A stretch of DNA of 64,000 bases from Extensimonas vulgaris (GCF_003337425.1 NZ_QPJU01000001.1:524978-588977); one strand, 5' to 3'; positions 8,974-21,889 are shown, counted from the first letter of the stretch. Numbers and translations are program-made. Notes: generated by a model from the sequence alone, not told the origin.

Positions 8974-9729
8974 GTGATTCTTTACGAGTACCCCTTCAAC
9001 GAGCGCATGCGCACTTATCTGCGGCTGGAGCAATTGCTGCTGCGGCTGGGCGAGCTGATTCCGCGTGCGCAGGCGCTGGACCACCACTTCGCGCTCGCCA
9101 CCCTGTTCGAGCTCATGGACGTGGCCGCGCGCTCCGACCTCAAGGCCGACCTGTTCAAGGACATCGACAAGCACAAGCAGCAGCTCGAGAGCTACCGCGG
9201 CAACCCTTCGATCTCGGAGCAGGCGCTCGACGCCGTGCTGGAGCAGCTCGAGCACTGCCATGCCGCGCTCAACGCCGAGCCCGGCAAGATCGGCCAAAGT
9301 CTGACCGAAAACGAGTGGCTCATGGGCATACGCAACCGCATCGGCATCCCCGGAGGCACCTGCAGTTTCGACCTGCCCGCCTACCACGCCTGGCAACACC
9401 AAAGCCCCGAGGCGCGCCAGCAGGACTTGCAGCACTGGGCGGGAACGCTGGCGCCACTCGCCCAAACCGTGTATTTGCTGCTCAAACTGCTGCGCAATGC
9501 CGGCATGCCGCAAAAGGTTGCGGTCGTCGGCGGCCAGTTCCAGCAAAACCTGCCGCAGGGCCGCACCTACCAGCTTTTGCGCCTGCGCATAGACCCTGCG
9601 CTGGGTTTGATTCCCGAGATCAGCGGCAACCGCTTGCTCCTATCGGTGCGGCTTTTGCGCCAGCAGGCCGACGGCCGCTTGCTTGCCAGCGGCGAGGACG
9701 CCGCATTCGAAATCGCCTTGTGCGCGTAA
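8974..9729 (+). CDS. zapD: Cell division protein ZapD
   Basis: A cytoplasmic FtsZ-binding protein that bundles FtsZ filaments and stabilises the Z ring. The GTG at 8974 gives the canonical start ([19 protein letters not shown]) and 251 residues, the usual length, with GAGGAAG about nine bases upstream. The frame also extends to an ATG at 8869 that overlaps the coaE stop (ATGA), which would add 35 low-complexity residues; automated annotation may use that one. Conserved features include the [10 protein letters not shown] helix, [11 protein letters not shown] and a C-terminal domain with RLL-rich strands. yacG follows 4 bp later. Confidence 0.93.
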   Translation: MILYEYPFNERMRTYLRLEQLLLRLGELIPRAQALDHHFALATLFELMDVAARSDLKADLFKDIDKHKQQLESYRGNPSISEQALDAVLEQLEHCHAALNAEPGKIGQSLTENEWLMGIRNRIGIPGGTCSFDLPAYHAWQHQSPEARQQDLQHWAGTLAPLAQTVYLLLKLLRNAGMPQKVAVVGGQFQQNLPQGRTYQLLRLRIDPALGLIPEISGNRLLLSVRLLRQQADGRLLASGEDAAFEIALCA

Positions 9730-9733
9730 CGCC

Positions 9734-9961
9734 ATGCCGCGCACCCCCGCCCCACCAACACCCGCGCCCGAGCGGCATGTGACTTGCCCGACTTGTGGCG
9801 GCGACAGCATCTACGGCCCAAGCAACCCCTACCGGCCATTTTGCAGCGAGCGCTGCAAACAGATCGACCTGGGCGCCTGGGCCAGCGAGTCCTTTCGCGT
9901 CCCCACCGAGGCACCGCCCGACGACGCGCCGCATGGCGACCCGCGCCTCGATAAAGCATGA
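9734..9961 (+). CDS. yacG: DNA gyrase inhibitor YacG, zinc-binding
   Basis: A small zinc-finger protein of 75 residues; in E. coli YacG binds GyrB and inhibits gyrase. The four zinc ligands are Cys 18 and 21 (CPTCGG) and Cys 37 and 41 (CSERC), followed by the family's [11 protein letters not shown] segment. ATG at 9734 follows zapD by 4 bp. The conserved association with coaE and zapD supports the call. The downstream DNA begins at once with a short intergenic repeat. Confidence 0.95.
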   Translation: MPRTPAPPTPAPERHVTCPTCGGDSIYGPSNPYRPFCSERCKQIDLGAWASESFRVPTEAPPDDAPHGDPRLDKA

Positions 9962-10014
9962 AAATGGCTGCAAGTGCTTATATATCAAGCGCGAACAGCT
10001 CTTATTTGAGTAGC
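9958..10014 (-). repeat. Short intergenic repeat, family S (copy 2)
   Basis: GGCTGCAAGTGCTTATATATCAAGCGCGAACAGCTCTTATTT is an inverted arrangement of the same AGCT...GCGCTTG blocks seen at 2080 and elsewhere. It starts at the yacG stop codon. Confidence 0.6.
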
Positions 10015-10017
10015 ATT

Positions 10018-10031
10018 GTCAGACCTCTGAC
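10018..10031. promoter_or_regulatory. Perfect inverted repeat before the Mg-transport ATPase gene
   Basis: GTCAGA-CC-TCTGAC is a 6-bp perfect inverted repeat with a 2-bp spacer, 19 bp before the ATG of the P-type ATPase gene, followed by another GTCTGACCC. It could be an operator, but no regulator is known to match and the role is a guess. Confidence 0.3.
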
Positions 10032-10050
10032 CCGTCCCCCTGTCTGACCC

Positions 10051-12624
10051 ATGAGCCCCGCGCCCGTGCACACTTTGCCTTTTTGGCAACAAACGCCCGA
10101 GGCGCTCTATGCCCAGTTGCAGTGCGGTGCTGCAGGGCTCAGCGCAAGTGAGGTGCAAAACCGGCTCGCACGCTACGGCCCCAACAGCGATGCGCCGCCG
10201 CCCAGCCGTGGCCTGCTGCGCGCCATAGGGCGGCGCCTTTTGGAGCCGCTGTCGCTGATCCTGCTGGGCGCGGGTGCCGTTTCCGCTGTCACGGGCGACA
10301 ACGTGGGCGGCGGCATCATCGTGACCATTCTGGGCCTCTCGATCGGCCTGGACACGCTGCAGGAAGGCCGCGCCACGCGCGCCGCCGAGATGCTGCGCCA
10401 GTCCGTGGCGCTGCGCGCCGAGGTGCTGCGCGACGGTGCTTTTCGCCAGGTGCCAGTGCAGGACATCGTGCCCGGCGACGTGATCCGCGTGCGCGCGGGC
10501 GACATCATCCCCGCCGACGCGCTGGTGCTGCAAGCTGATGCCTTCACCGCGGGCGAGGCCGCCCTCACGGGCGAGCCCTACCCCGTCGAAAAGCACCCCG
10601 GCGTGGTCGATGCCGCCAGCCCGGCCGAAGCGCGCAACGCGCTGTTTCGCGGCGCCGTGGCGCAGACGGGCGAGGCGCTGGCGCTGGTCGTGGGCACGGG
10701 GCGCAATACGGTATTCGGCGCCGCCGCGCTGGTGCTCGGCGAGGCGCAGCAGCCCTCACCGTTCGAGCGCGACATGCACGCCTTCGGCCTCATGACGGCA
10801 CGCCTGACGCTCGCGCTCGTGCTGCTGGTGCTCACGGCGCACATGCTGTTCGGCCGGCCGGTGCTCGAATCGCTGCTGTTCGCCGTGGCGCTGGCCGTGG
10901 GGCTCACGCCCGAATTGCTGCCCATGATCACCACCGTGACGCTCGGACGCGGGGCGCTGCGCATGGCGGCGCGCAAGGTGATCGTCAAGCGCCTGGCGAG
11001 CATCCACGACCTGGGCGCGATGACGGTGCTGTGCACCGACAAGACCGGCACGCTGACGCGCGCCGAGATCGCGCTCGACCGCAGCCTGGACGCAGACGGC
11101 AGCCCCGACCCGCGTGCCGCCCAGCTCGCTGCCATCGCGGCCGATCTGGGCGGCGACCGCGGCGCGCTCGACACGGCGCTGCAGGCCGCGCACCCTGAGG
11201 CAGCGCAGGGCTGGACGCTGCTGCGCCGCCAGGCGTTCGACTTCAACCGGCGCTTGGGGAGCGTGCTGGCTGAACACTCCACCGCGTCCAATGCGAATGG
11301 AGACGAGCATGAGACGCTATCACAAACAGAGCGCCTACTGATCGTCAAAGGCGCCCCGGAGGCCGTTTTGCCGCTGTGCACGCAGCGGCGCGTGGGCGAC
11401 CAGCTGCTGCCGCAGGGCGATGCCGAGCGCGCGCAGGACGCCGCGCGCCTGCGCCAGCTCGCGCAGCAGGGTCTGCGCGTGCTCGCCGTGGCCTCGCGGC
11501 GCTGGGCGCCGCAGGACGCGGCGCCGCAGGAACTCGAGGAGTCGGGGCTGGTCTTCGAGGGCTTGTGCGCCTTTGCCGATCCGCCCAAGCCGAGCGCGCC
11601 CGCAGCGATCGCGCGGCTTGCCGCGGCCGGGGTGCGGCTCAAGATTCTTTCGGGCGACGACCCCGTCGTGGTGCAGCGGCTCGCGCAGCAGATGGGGTTG
11701 CGCGCAGAGCAGGTGCTCACAGGCGCCGACATCGCGCAGCTTGGCAACGAGGCGCTCGCGGTGCAGGTGCAGGCGGTGGACGTCTATGGCCGCCTCACGC
11801 CCGACCAGAAGGCGCGCATCGTGCATGCGCTGCAGGCCCGCGGCACGGTCACGGGCTTTCTGGGCGACGGCATCAACGACGCACCCGCGCTCAAGGTGGC
11901 CGACGTCGGCCTGTCGGTGGAGGGCGCGAGCGGCGTGGCGCAGGCCGCAGCGGACATGATCCTGCTGGCCTCAGACCTCGAAGTCGTGGCCGACGGCGTC
12001 GAGGAAGGTCGGCGCACCTTCGTCAACATCCTCAAGTACGTGCGCATGGGGGCGAGTTCCAATTTCGGCAACATGCTGTCCATGGCCGCGGCTTCGCTGC
12101 TGCTGCCCTTTTTGCCCATGTTGCCCACGCAGGTGCTGCTCAACAACCTGCTGTACGACTTTTCCGAGATCGGCATCCCTTTCGACACCGTGCGCCCCGA
12201 AGCCCTGGCGCGCCCGCAGGTGTGGGACATGCACGGCCTGCTGCGCTTCGCGGGCATCATGGGGCCGCTGTCGTCACTGTTCGACCTGGCGACGTTCGCG
12301 GGCCTGCTGTGGCTGTACCGCGCGACGCCCGAGGCCTTTCACACGCTCTGGTTCATGGAATCCATGGCCACGCAGATTCTGGTGATTTTCATCATCCGCA
12401 CGCGCGCCCTGCCCTGGCAGGACAGGCCGCACCCCGCGCTCACGGCCTCGTCGTTGGTAGCGCTGGCCGTGGCCCTGGTGCTGCCCTTCACGCCGCTCGC
12501 CGGCTGGTTCGGCTTCGTGCAGCCGGGCTGGGACATGCTCGGCGGAATGGCGCTGCTGGTGCTTGTCTATCTGCTGTGCGCGCAATGGCTCAAGGGCTTT
12601 GCCTTGACCGGGAAATTTGGATAA
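10051..12624 (+). CDS. mgtA: P-type ATPase, magnesium-translocating type (MgtA/MgtB-like)
   Basis: An inner-membrane P3B-type ATPase expected to import Mg2+. It has 857 residues. The order is an N-terminal cation-ATPase domain, the TGE loop (GEAALTGEPYPVEK), the phosphorylation site CTDKTGTLT (about 328-336), the ATP-binding domain, the hinge GDGINDAPALK (about 606) and C-terminal membrane helices. The segment NNLLYDFSEIGIPFDTV is typical of MgtA rather than Ca2+ or K+ pumps. The nucleotide-binding domain carries an extra polar stretch (HSTASNANGDEHETLSQT, 11276-11329) that may derive from a decayed short repeat. The transported ion is inferred from family resemblance. Confidence 0.88.
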   Translation: MSPAPVHTLPFWQQTPEALYAQLQCGAAGLSASEVQNRLARYGPNSDAPPPSRGLLRAIGRRLLEPLSLILLGAGAVSAVTGDNVGGGIIVTILGLSIGLDTLQEGRATRAAEMLRQSVALRAEVLRDGAFRQVPVQDIVPGDVIRVRAGDIIPADALVLQADAFTAGEAALTGEPYPVEKHPGVVDAASPAEARNALFRGAVAQTGEALALVVGTGRNTVFGAAALVLGEAQQPSPFERDMHAFGLMTARLTLALVLLVLTAHMLFGRPVLESLLFAVALAVGLTPELLPMITTVTLGRGALRMAARKVIVKRLASIHDLGAMTVLCTDKTGTLTRAEIALDRSLDADGSPDPRAAQLAAIAADLGGDRGALDTALQAAHPEAAQGWTLLRRQAFDFNRRLGSVLAEHSTASNANGDEHETLSQTERLLIVKGAPEAVLPLCTQRRVGDQLLPQGDAERAQDAARLRQLAQQGLRVLAVASRRWAPQDAAPQELEESGLVFEGLCAFADPPKPSAPAAIARLAAAGVRLKILSGDDPVVVQRLAQQMGLRAEQVLTGADIAQLGNEALAVQVQAVDVYGRLTPDQKARIVHALQARGTVTGFLGDGINDAPALKVADVGLSVEGASGVAQAAADMILLASDLEVVADGVEEGRRTFVNILKYVRMGASSNFGNMLSMAAASLLLPFLPMLPTQVLLNNLLYDFSEIGIPFDTVRPEALARPQVWDMHGLLRFAGIMGPLSSLFDLATFAGLLWLYRATPEAFHTLWFMESMATQILVIFIIRTRALPWQDRPHPALTASSLVALAVALVLPFTPLAGWFGFVQPGWDMLGGMALLVLVYLLCAQWLKGFALTGKFG

Positions 12625-12675
12625 AAAAAGCGCTTTTCCCAAGGTATATCAAGCGCTTATAGCTATCGTTTCTTA
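12622..12675 (+). repeat. Short intergenic repeat, family S (copy 3)
   Basis: AAAAAAAGCGCTTTTCCC followed by ATATCAAGCGCTTATAGCTAT lies between the convergent ATPase gene and the small gene downstream of glnS. It contains palindromic AAGCGCTT blocks that could form a hairpin with A/T-rich flanks and might act as a bidirectional terminator. Confidence 0.55.
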
Positions 12676-12893
12676 TCTTCGCCTGCAGACTTTGGGGGCG
12701 TGAAACCCAGCGCTTCCAACGCCTCTGGGGACAGGTGCAACTCCTCGACCTCGGGCTGGCGCCTTTCGATGCTGCGCCGCCGCTCGTGGCGCGTGGGTGG
12801 GCCTTGTTCCACCTGGCGTCTGTCCACGGCTGTTCTTTTATCACCCGTCGCTGGCGCGTTGGCTGGGGGTGTCGCGGGTTGATCTTTGCCCAT
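12663..12893 (-). CDS. Small charged protein of unknown function downstream of glnS
   Basis: A 76-residue protein read just after glnS on the same strand. The ATG at 12893 has AAAGGA six bases upstream; a GTG at 12917 that overlaps the glnS stop is an alternative. The sequence is rich in Arg, Lys, Glu and Pro, with a basic middle (TRHERRRSIERR) and a C-terminal part EVEELHLSPEALEALGFTPP that looks like a short amphipathic helix. No domain was recognised. The good ribosome-binding site and operon position suggest a real gene. Confidence 0.6.
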   Translation of the reverse strand: MGKDQPATPPANAPATGDKRTAVDRRQVEQGPPTRHERRRSIERRQPEVEELHLSPEALEALGFTPPKSAGEDKKR

Positions 12894-12913
12894 GGAAAGT
12901 CCTTTTGCCAGGC

Positions 12914-14743
12914 TCACTTGCCCCAGCTGTCCTTGAGGCCCACCGCCAGGTTGAACACGGGGCGCTGCGGCGTGTGCTCGACGCGGTCGGCGACGAAGTA
13001 ACCGTGGCGCTCGAACTGGAACTTGTCGTCAGGGCGTGTCGTGGCGAGCGAGGGCTCGACGATGGCCTGCACCACGCGCAGGCTCTGCGGGTTGAGCAGT
13101 TGCAAAAAGTCTTTGCCGCCCGCGTCGGGCTGCGCGTCGGTGAACAGGCGGTCGTACAGGCGCACTTCGGCGCTGATGCCGTCGGCTGCGCCCACCCAAG
13201 TGATGGCCGCCTTGACCTTGACGCTGTCCGCGCCCGGCGTGCCGCTCTTGGTGTCCGGCAGCACGCTGGCGTGCACCTCGGTGACCTGGCCGCTCGCGTC
13301 CTTCACGCAGCCCGTGCATTCGATCACGAAGCCGCCCTTGAGGCGCACGCGGTTGCCCGGGAACAGGCGCTTGTAGCCCTTGGGCGGCACTTCGGCGAAG
13401 TCGTCGCGCTCTATCCAGACCTCTTTGCCCAGCGTGAAGCGGCGCGGCGGCGGCGTGGGCTGGTCTTGCGGCGCATGTGGCAGGGCCGGCAGCTCGCAGG
13501 GCTCGAGGTGGCCCGCGCCGAAAAGATCGTCCCAATTCGTGAGCACGAGCTTGAGCGGCTCGAGCACGGCCATCGCGCGCGGCGCCTTGTGCTCGAGCTC
13601 GTCGCGCAGCGCGCCTTCGAGGGCGCTGTATTCGATCCAACTGTAATCTTTGGTGACGCCGATGCGCTCGCAAAACAGCTGGATCGCCTCGGGCGTGTAG
13701 CCGCGGCGGCGCAGGCCCACGATGGTGGGCATGCGCGGGTCGTCCCAGCCCTGCACGATGCCGGCATCGACCAAGTGTTTGAGCTTGCGCTTGCTCGTGA
13801 CCACATAGGTCAGGTTCAGGCGCGCGAATTCGTACTGGCGCGGCTGCGGCGTGGCGATCAGCCCGCCCGCGACGAGGTGGTCCAGCAGCCAGTCGTAGAA
13901 CGGGCGCTGGTCTTCGAATTCGAGCGTGCAAATGCTGTGCGTGATGCGCTCGAGCGCGTCCTCGATCGGGTGCGCGAAGGTGTACATCGGGTAGATGCAC
14001 CAGCGCGTGCCGGTGGCGTGGTGCGCGGCGTGCTTGATGCGGTAGAGCACCGGATCGCGCAGGTTGATGTTGGGCGAGGCCATGTCGATCTTGGCGCGCA
14101 GCACTGCGGCGCCGTCGGGCAGCTCGCCCGCCTTCATCTGGCGAAAGCGCGCGAGGTTCTCGGCCACGCTGCGCGTGCGGTAGGGGCTGTCCACCCCCGG
14201 CGTGGCAAAGTCGCCGCGGCGCGCGCGCATTTCTTCGGGCGTTTGCTCATCGACGTAGGCCAGGCCTTGTTCGATCAGGTACTCGGCCGCCCGGTACATG
14301 AAGTCGAAATAGCTGCTCGCGTAATAAAGGTGCTCGGTGCCGAAGGCGTGCCAGTCGAAGCCCAGCCAGCGCACGGCGTCGATGATGCCGTCCACGTACT
14401 CCTGGTCTTCTTTTTCGGGGTTGGTGTCGTCGAAGCGCAGATGGCACACGCCACCATAGTCGCGCGCCAGACCGAAATTCAGGCAGATGCTCTTGGCGTG
14501 GCCGATGTGCAAATAGCCGTTGGGCTCGGGCGGAAAGCGCGTGCGGATGCGCGCCGGATCGAGCGGCCCTGCCGCATGGTGCGCTGCATCACCCGGGCTG
14601 CCGCCCCAGCGCGCCTGCGCGAACTTGCCCTGCGCGAGGTCGTGCTCGATGATCTGACGCAAAAAATTGCTGGGCTGTGGGCGCGGCGTGGCAGCACCGT
14701 TGTCGCTGCCCTGGACATTGGCGGGGGAATGGGGCGAACTCAT
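12914..14743 (-). CDS. glnS: Glutaminyl-tRNA synthetase
   Basis: A class I synthetase that charges tRNA-Gln with glutamine. The HIGH motif is HIGH at residues 79-82 (PPEPNGYLHIGHAK), and the KMSKS-like loop is VTSKRKL at about 313-319. The C-terminal anticodon-binding barrels are complete. ATG at 14743 (SSPHSPANVQ) gives 609 residues with about 45 extra N-terminal residues compared with E. coli GlnRS; another ATG at 14779 is less likely. A direct GlnRS is normal for betaproteobacteria. A small gene follows with a possible stop-start overlap. Confidence 0.97.
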   Translation of the reverse strand: MSSPHSPANVQGSDNGAATPRPQPSNFLRQIIEHDLAQGKFAQARWGGSPGDAAHHAAGPLDPARIRTRFPPEPNGYLHIGHAKSICLNFGLARDYGGVCHLRFDDTNPEKEDQEYVDGIIDAVRWLGFDWHAFGTEHLYYASSYFDFMYRAAEYLIEQGLAYVDEQTPEEMRARRGDFATPGVDSPYRTRSVAENLARFRQMKAGELPDGAAVLRAKIDMASPNINLRDPVLYRIKHAAHHATGTRWCIYPMYTFAHPIEDALERITHSICTLEFEDQRPFYDWLLDHLVAGGLIATPQPRQYEFARLNLTYVVTSKRKLKHLVDAGIVQGWDDPRMPTIVGLRRRGYTPEAIQLFCERIGVTKDYSWIEYSALEGALRDELEHKAPRAMAVLEPLKLVLTNWDDLFGAGHLEPCELPALPHAPQDQPTPPPRRFTLGKEVWIERDDFAEVPPKGYKRLFPGNRVRLKGGFVIECTGCVKDASGQVTEVHASVLPDTKSGTPGADSVKVKAAITWVGAADGISAEVRLYDRLFTDAQPDAGGKDFLQLLNPQSLRVVQAIVEPSLATTRPDDKFQFERHGYFVADRVEHTPQRPVFNLAVGLKDSWGK

Positions 14744-14949
14744 GGCAGCGATTGTAGGTGGCGCCCCACGGCACGCCACCGCAACGTACGCCGCACTTGG
14801 CGCCCCGGCCTCTCGTGTTTACCTGCAGAAACAAGCTTCACGCAAGCGTGTGACATCCTATGGCGCACTTGCTGCGTTGTATTCGTAGGCCCGGTCGCCT
14901 TTGCAGTGCACCGGGCAATAAGGTCAGAGTGACCTTGAAGGAGGTTCCC

Positions 14950-15297
14950 ATGAAAAAAGCACGTTTTTCTTCCCGCTCTGCAGTTGCTGCACTGGGCCTG
15001 GGTGCAGCCTTGCTACTGGGCGCCGGTGCCGCACAGGCACGTGACTCGGTGTATTGGTCGGTCGGCGTGGCATCCCCGGGCGTAGCCGTGGGTGTGAGCA
15101 ACGCTTATCCAGCCGTGGTGGCGCCGGTGGCCCCCGTCGTCGCCGTGGCGCCGGCGCCGGTCTATTACGCCCCGCCACCCGTCGTTTATGCACCGCGCCC
15201 CGTCTATTACGCCCCACCCGTGATGGTGGCGCCGCGCGGTTGGTATCGTGGCGGACATCACCATCATGAGCACGGGTGGGAAGGCCATCGACGCTGA
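14950..15297 (+). CDS. Secreted Pro/Tyr/Val-rich repeat protein of unknown function
   Basis: A 115-residue protein with a clear signal peptide: basic start, hydrophobic stretch ALGLGAALLLGAGAAQA and cleavage after AQA near residue 30. The mature part is made of short repeats such as VYYAPPPVVYAPRPVYYAPP, and it ends in a His/Gly-rich tail (HHHHEHGWEGHRR) that could bind metal. It resembles the PXPV-repeat exported proteins common in Burkholderiales, whose function is unknown. An unusually strong ribosome-binding sequence (AAGGAGGT) precedes the ATG, so high expression is likely. Confidence 0.75.
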   Translation: MKKARFSSRSAVAALGLGAALLLGAGAAQARDSVYWSVGVASPGVAVGVSNAYPAVVAPVAPVVAVAPAPVYYAPPPVVYAPRPVYYAPPVMVAPRGWYRGGHHHHEHGWEGHRR

Positions 15298-15410
15298 CTT
15301 CCGCTGTCGATCGCCATTGGCACTAGTTTCTTCCGGCTACCGTAGCAGCTCGATCGTGCGCGGCCCTGCGGCTGTTGCGCGCGCCGCATAATCGGCTCCC
15401 CACCTTCCTT

Positions 15411-15431
15411 GCCGCCGCAGGCTGCGGCGGC
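15411..15431 (+). promoter_or_regulatory. Strong GC hairpin before aroQ
   Basis: GCCGCCGCA-GGC-TGCGGCGGC is a perfect 9-bp stem with a 3-nt loop, ending 21 bases before the aroQ GTG start. No T-run follows, so it is not an ordinary terminator. It might affect translation or mRNA stability. It could also be a chance product of high GC. Confidence 0.35.
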
Positions 15432-15452
15432 AGCGTCTGGAGTCGATTCCCT

Positions 15453-15896
15453 GTGAAAACCGTTTTCGTCCTCAATGGGCCCAACCTGAACCTGCTGGGC
15501 ACGCGCGAGCCCGCCATCTACGGCGCGCAGACCCTGGCCGATGTCGAACGGCTGTGCGCCGCGGCCTGCGCGCGCCACGGTTTTGCGCTGCGCTTTCACC
15601 AAAGCAACCACGAAGGCGCGCTCGTGGACTGGCTGCACGAGGCCGGGCGCCTGCACGCCGCGGGCACGCTCGCGGGCGTGGTGCTCAATGCCGGCGCCTA
15701 CACACACACCAGCATCGCGCTGCTCGACGCCATCAAGGGCACGGGCGTGCCGCTCGTCGAGCTGCACATCAGCAACGTGCACGCGCGCGAGTCTTTCCGC
15801 CACCACTCCTACATCGCCGCCGCGGCCAGGGCGCAGCTGTGCGGCTTCGGCGTGCAAGGCTACGCGCTGGCCATAGACGGCATTGCAAGCTGGTGA
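15453..15896 (+). CDS. aroQ: Type II 3-dehydroquinate dehydratase
   Basis: Third step of the shikimate pathway, removing water from 3-dehydroquinate. The 147-residue protein begins [20 protein letters not shown], with the catalytic Tyr in EPAIYG. It continues with [30 protein letters not shown], the catalytic His region [13 protein letters not shown] and RHHSYI. The start is the GTG at 15453, which fits the family N-terminus and has GGAG nine bases upstream. Upstream in-frame codons do not resemble the family. Confidence 0.96.
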   Translation: MKTVFVLNGPNLNLLGTREPAIYGAQTLADVERLCAAACARHGFALRFHQSNHEGALVDWLHEAGRLHAAGTLAGVVLNAGAYTHTSIALLDAIKGTGVPLVELHISNVHARESFRHHSYIAAAARAQLCGFGVQGYALAIDGIASW

Positions 15897-15901
15897 TTTT
15901 T

Positions 15902-16759
15902 ATGGAGCAGGATTTTTCCCTTCCCGAAGCGGCGCGCGCGCTCGAAGCCCAGGCTACGCGCCACACCACGCCCTGCGGCGCGGGCGCGCTGGTCTGGCAT
16001 GTGTGGGGCCAGGCGCGGCCCGGCGCGGCGCCGCTCGTGCTGTTCCACGGCGGTGCTGGCAGCTGGACGCACTGGCTGCGCAACATCGACGTGCTGGTGG
16101 ATGCAGGGCACCAGGTCTGGGTGCCCGATCTGCCGGGCTTTGGCGACTCGGCGAGTTCGCCCTTCGGCGGTGACGCCGACGGCGCGGTCGAGCCGCTGCG
16201 CGCAGGGCTCGCGCAATTGCTGGGCGGCCAGCCCTGCGATCTGGTCAGCTTTTCGTTCGGCGGGCTCACCGCGGGCCTGCTGCTGGCCGCGCACCCGCAG
16301 CTCGCGCGGCGCCTGGTGCTCGTGGGCGCGCCCGCGATGGGCGTGGTGCCCAAGCGCCAGTTCGAGCTCAAGGCCTGGCGCCATCTGCCCACGCTGCAGG
16401 AGCAGTTGGACATCCACTGCTACAACCTCGGCGCGCTGATGCTTTGGGACAAGGCGCGCATCGACGACTTCGCGCTGCGGCTGCATGTGGCCAACGTGGT
16501 ACGCGACCGCGCGCCGCACCGGCGGCTGTCGCACACCGACATCCTCGCGCGCTCGCTGCCGCGCGTGCCCTGCCCCGTGTATGCCATCTACGGCCAGTAT
16601 GACGCGCTCTACAAAGACTGGATCCACCAGCTCGAAGACGCCTATGCCGCGGCCGCACCCGACTTCCGCGGCCTGACGCTGATCCCGGACGCGGGCCACT
16701 GGGTGCAGTTCGAGCGGCCGCAGGCATTCAATGCGGCGCTGCTCGCGGCATTGGCCTGA
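15902..16759 (+). CDS. Alpha/beta hydrolase
   Basis: A 285-residue alpha/beta-hydrolase fold protein, substrate unknown. The oxyanion region LVLFHGGAGSWTHW, the nucleophile elbow SFSFGG, a likely acidic member in YGQYDALYKDW and the catalytic His in IPDAGHWVQFERP are all present. The first Gly of the usual GxSxGG elbow is replaced by Ser. It begins 5 bp after aroQ and may be co-transcribed with it. It could be an esterase or a C-C hydrolase; nothing in the context decides. Confidence 0.85.
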   Translation: MEQDFSLPEAARALEAQATRHTTPCGAGALVWHVWGQARPGAAPLVLFHGGAGSWTHWLRNIDVLVDAGHQVWVPDLPGFGDSASSPFGGDADGAVEPLRAGLAQLLGGQPCDLVSFSFGGLTAGLLLAAHPQLARRLVLVGAPAMGVVPKRQFELKAWRHLPTLQEQLDIHCYNLGALMLWDKARIDDFALRLHVANVVRDRAPHRRLSHTDILARSLPRVPCPVYAIYGQYDALYKDWIHQLEDAYAAAAPDFRGLTLIPDAGHWVQFERPQAFNAALLAALA

Positions 16760-16871
16760 TCGGACGAATATGGGCGCGAATATGGCCGCGTAAGCGCTCG
16801 CTAGAATCTTCGTCTTTCCTGCCTTTCAACCCGACGGCATCCGCATGGGGTGCCGTTTTCACGTGCGACCG

Positions 16872-19766
<2,895 letters not shown>

Positions 19767-19822
19767 CTCCGCCCAACCGCTTCTCGACACCCGAATTCGT
19801 AGCACTTCGTCAAAGGCCCACC

Positions 19823-20710
<888 letters not shown>

Positions 20711-20825
20711 ACCCGCGCGCCAGCGTGCACCGCGGGCGCGGGATGCGCGAGAATCGCTTTTGCCTCCCGGACCGTTTTCCGCTCCCCGTTTCCGCTCTCA
20801 TTGCGACTTCGAAGGTGAACCCTCC

Positions 20826-21368
20826 ATGCGCTACGAAACCCGCTACTGCACCCACTGCGGCACGCCGCTGATGCTCCTGGCTGCCGCCGAAGACGACGGC
20901 AACCACAAAGAACGCCTGCGCTGCCCGGCCTGCGGCTGGACGCACTGGAACAACCCCACACCCGTGCTCGCCGCAGTGATCGAGCTCGAAGGGCGCGTGC
21001 TGCTCGCGCGCAACGCGGCCTGGCCCAACAAGCAGGCTTTCGGGCTCATCACGGGCTTCATGGAAGCAGGCGAGACGCCGCAGGAAGGGCTGGTGCGCGA
21101 GGTCAAGGAAGAAACCAACCTCGACGTGAGCGCGCTCTCGCTCATAGGCGCCTACGACTTCCAGCGCATGAACCAGGTCATCATCGCCTACCACGCCGTC
21201 GCGCAGGGCGAGGTGCGGCTCTCGCCCGAACTCGTCGAATACCGCCTCGAAGCGCCTGAAGAGGTGCGCTGCTGGCGCGCGGGCACGGGCTTTGCGCTCG
21301 CCGACTGGCTGCGTGCGCGCGGCCACGAGCCAGAATTCGTCGATTTCGCCACGCGCCGCTCCGCCTGA
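20826..21368 (+). CDS. Nudix hydrolase with N-terminal zinc ribbon
   Basis: A 180-residue protein joining a zinc ribbon (Cys 8, 11, 33 and 36) to a Nudix domain. The Nudix box runs from Gly 77 to Glu 96 and fits GX5EX7REX2EE. This layout resembles NudC-type NADH pyrophosphatases and related zinc-ribbon Nudix enzymes, but the protein is shorter than NudC, so the substrate is open. ATG at 20826 follows GAAGGTGAAC. It probably acts as a housecleaning hydrolase of nucleotide derivatives. Confidence 0.88.
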   Translation: MRYETRYCTHCGTPLMLLAAAEDDGNHKERLRCPACGWTHWNNPTPVLAAVIELEGRVLLARNAAWPNKQAFGLITGFMEAGETPQEGLVREVKEETNLDVSALSLIGAYDFQRMNQVIIAYHAVAQGEVRLSPELVEYRLEAPEEVRCWRAGTGFALADWLRARGHEPEFVDFATRRSA

Positions 21369-21418
21369 GAAGGTATGAGAGGCTGAGCGCCCCCGCACCG
21401 CACCACCCGGAACACGCC

Positions 21419-21646
21419 ATGCACATCGACAAAGAAATCGACACCCGCGGCCTCCACTGCCCGCTGCCCATCCTGAAGGCCAAAAAAGCCCTGGCCGACA
21501 TGGCCAGCGGCCAATTGCTCAAGGTCGTGGCCACCGACCCGGGTTCGCTGCGCGACTTCCAGGCCTTTGCCAAGCAGACCGGCAACGAACTCGTCGAGCA
21601 GCAGACCGTGGGCGAGGAATACATCCACGTGCTGCGCCGGCGCTGA
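21419..21646 (+). CDS. tusA: TusA-family sulfur carrier protein
   Basis: A 75-residue protein with the TusA fold signature: DTRGLHCPLPILKAKKAL, where Cys 14 followed by Pro is the sulfur-accepting residue. TusA passes persulfide sulfur from IscS to tRNA 2-thiolation or other pathways. The length and the CPxP motif fit. Whether this is TusA proper or a paralog (YeeD-like) cannot be decided from the sequence. It ends just before a short repeat and an F1 element. Confidence 0.85.
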   Translation: MHIDKEIDTRGLHCPLPILKAKKALADMASGQLLKVVATDPGSLRDFQAFAKQTGNELVEQQTVGEEYIHVLRRR

Positions 21647-21660
21647 GCGCCGCGCCGCTT

Positions 21661-21722
21661 CCAAATAAAGAGCTACTAGCGCTTGATAGACGGGCGCTAG
21701 CGCCGGTTTTCATTCATATTTT
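21661..21722 (+). repeat. Short intergenic repeat, family S (copy 4)
   Basis: AAATAAAGAGCTACTAGCGCTTG followed by GACGGGCGCTAGCGCCGG is the clearest copy of family S. An F1 element begins directly after it at 21723. Confidence 0.75.
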
Positions 21723-21888
21723 CTAGTGCAGTGTTTGATGCTGGATGCGACCAATAAAACCGATGGATTTTTGGTCTGGGCAAGGCGCAAACCGCAGCGA
21801 TACCGGGTGGTATCGCGAGGATTTGCAACGCGGCCCAGGCCGAAAAGACGCGGTTTTATGTCGCAGATAGCGTCGAACACTGCACTAG
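21723..21888 (+). mobile_element. F1 palindromic element, copy 2 (166 bp)
   Basis: CTAG-bounded and the same length as the other three copies. It lies between convergent tusA and gshA, 1 bp from the gshA stop codon. Its centre holds GATACC-GGGT-GGTATC. The open frames visible across it are a by-product of the palindrome, not genes. Confidence 0.9.
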
Positions 21889-21889
21889 A

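Noticed and set aside
10018-10050. Magnesium riboswitch before the P-type ATPase gene
   Set aside because: The space is under 100 bp, half of it an S repeat; it is too short for a known Mg leader.
12797-14932. A 711-codon frame opposite glnS
   Set aside because: Antisense shadow with no motif; glnS is unambiguous.
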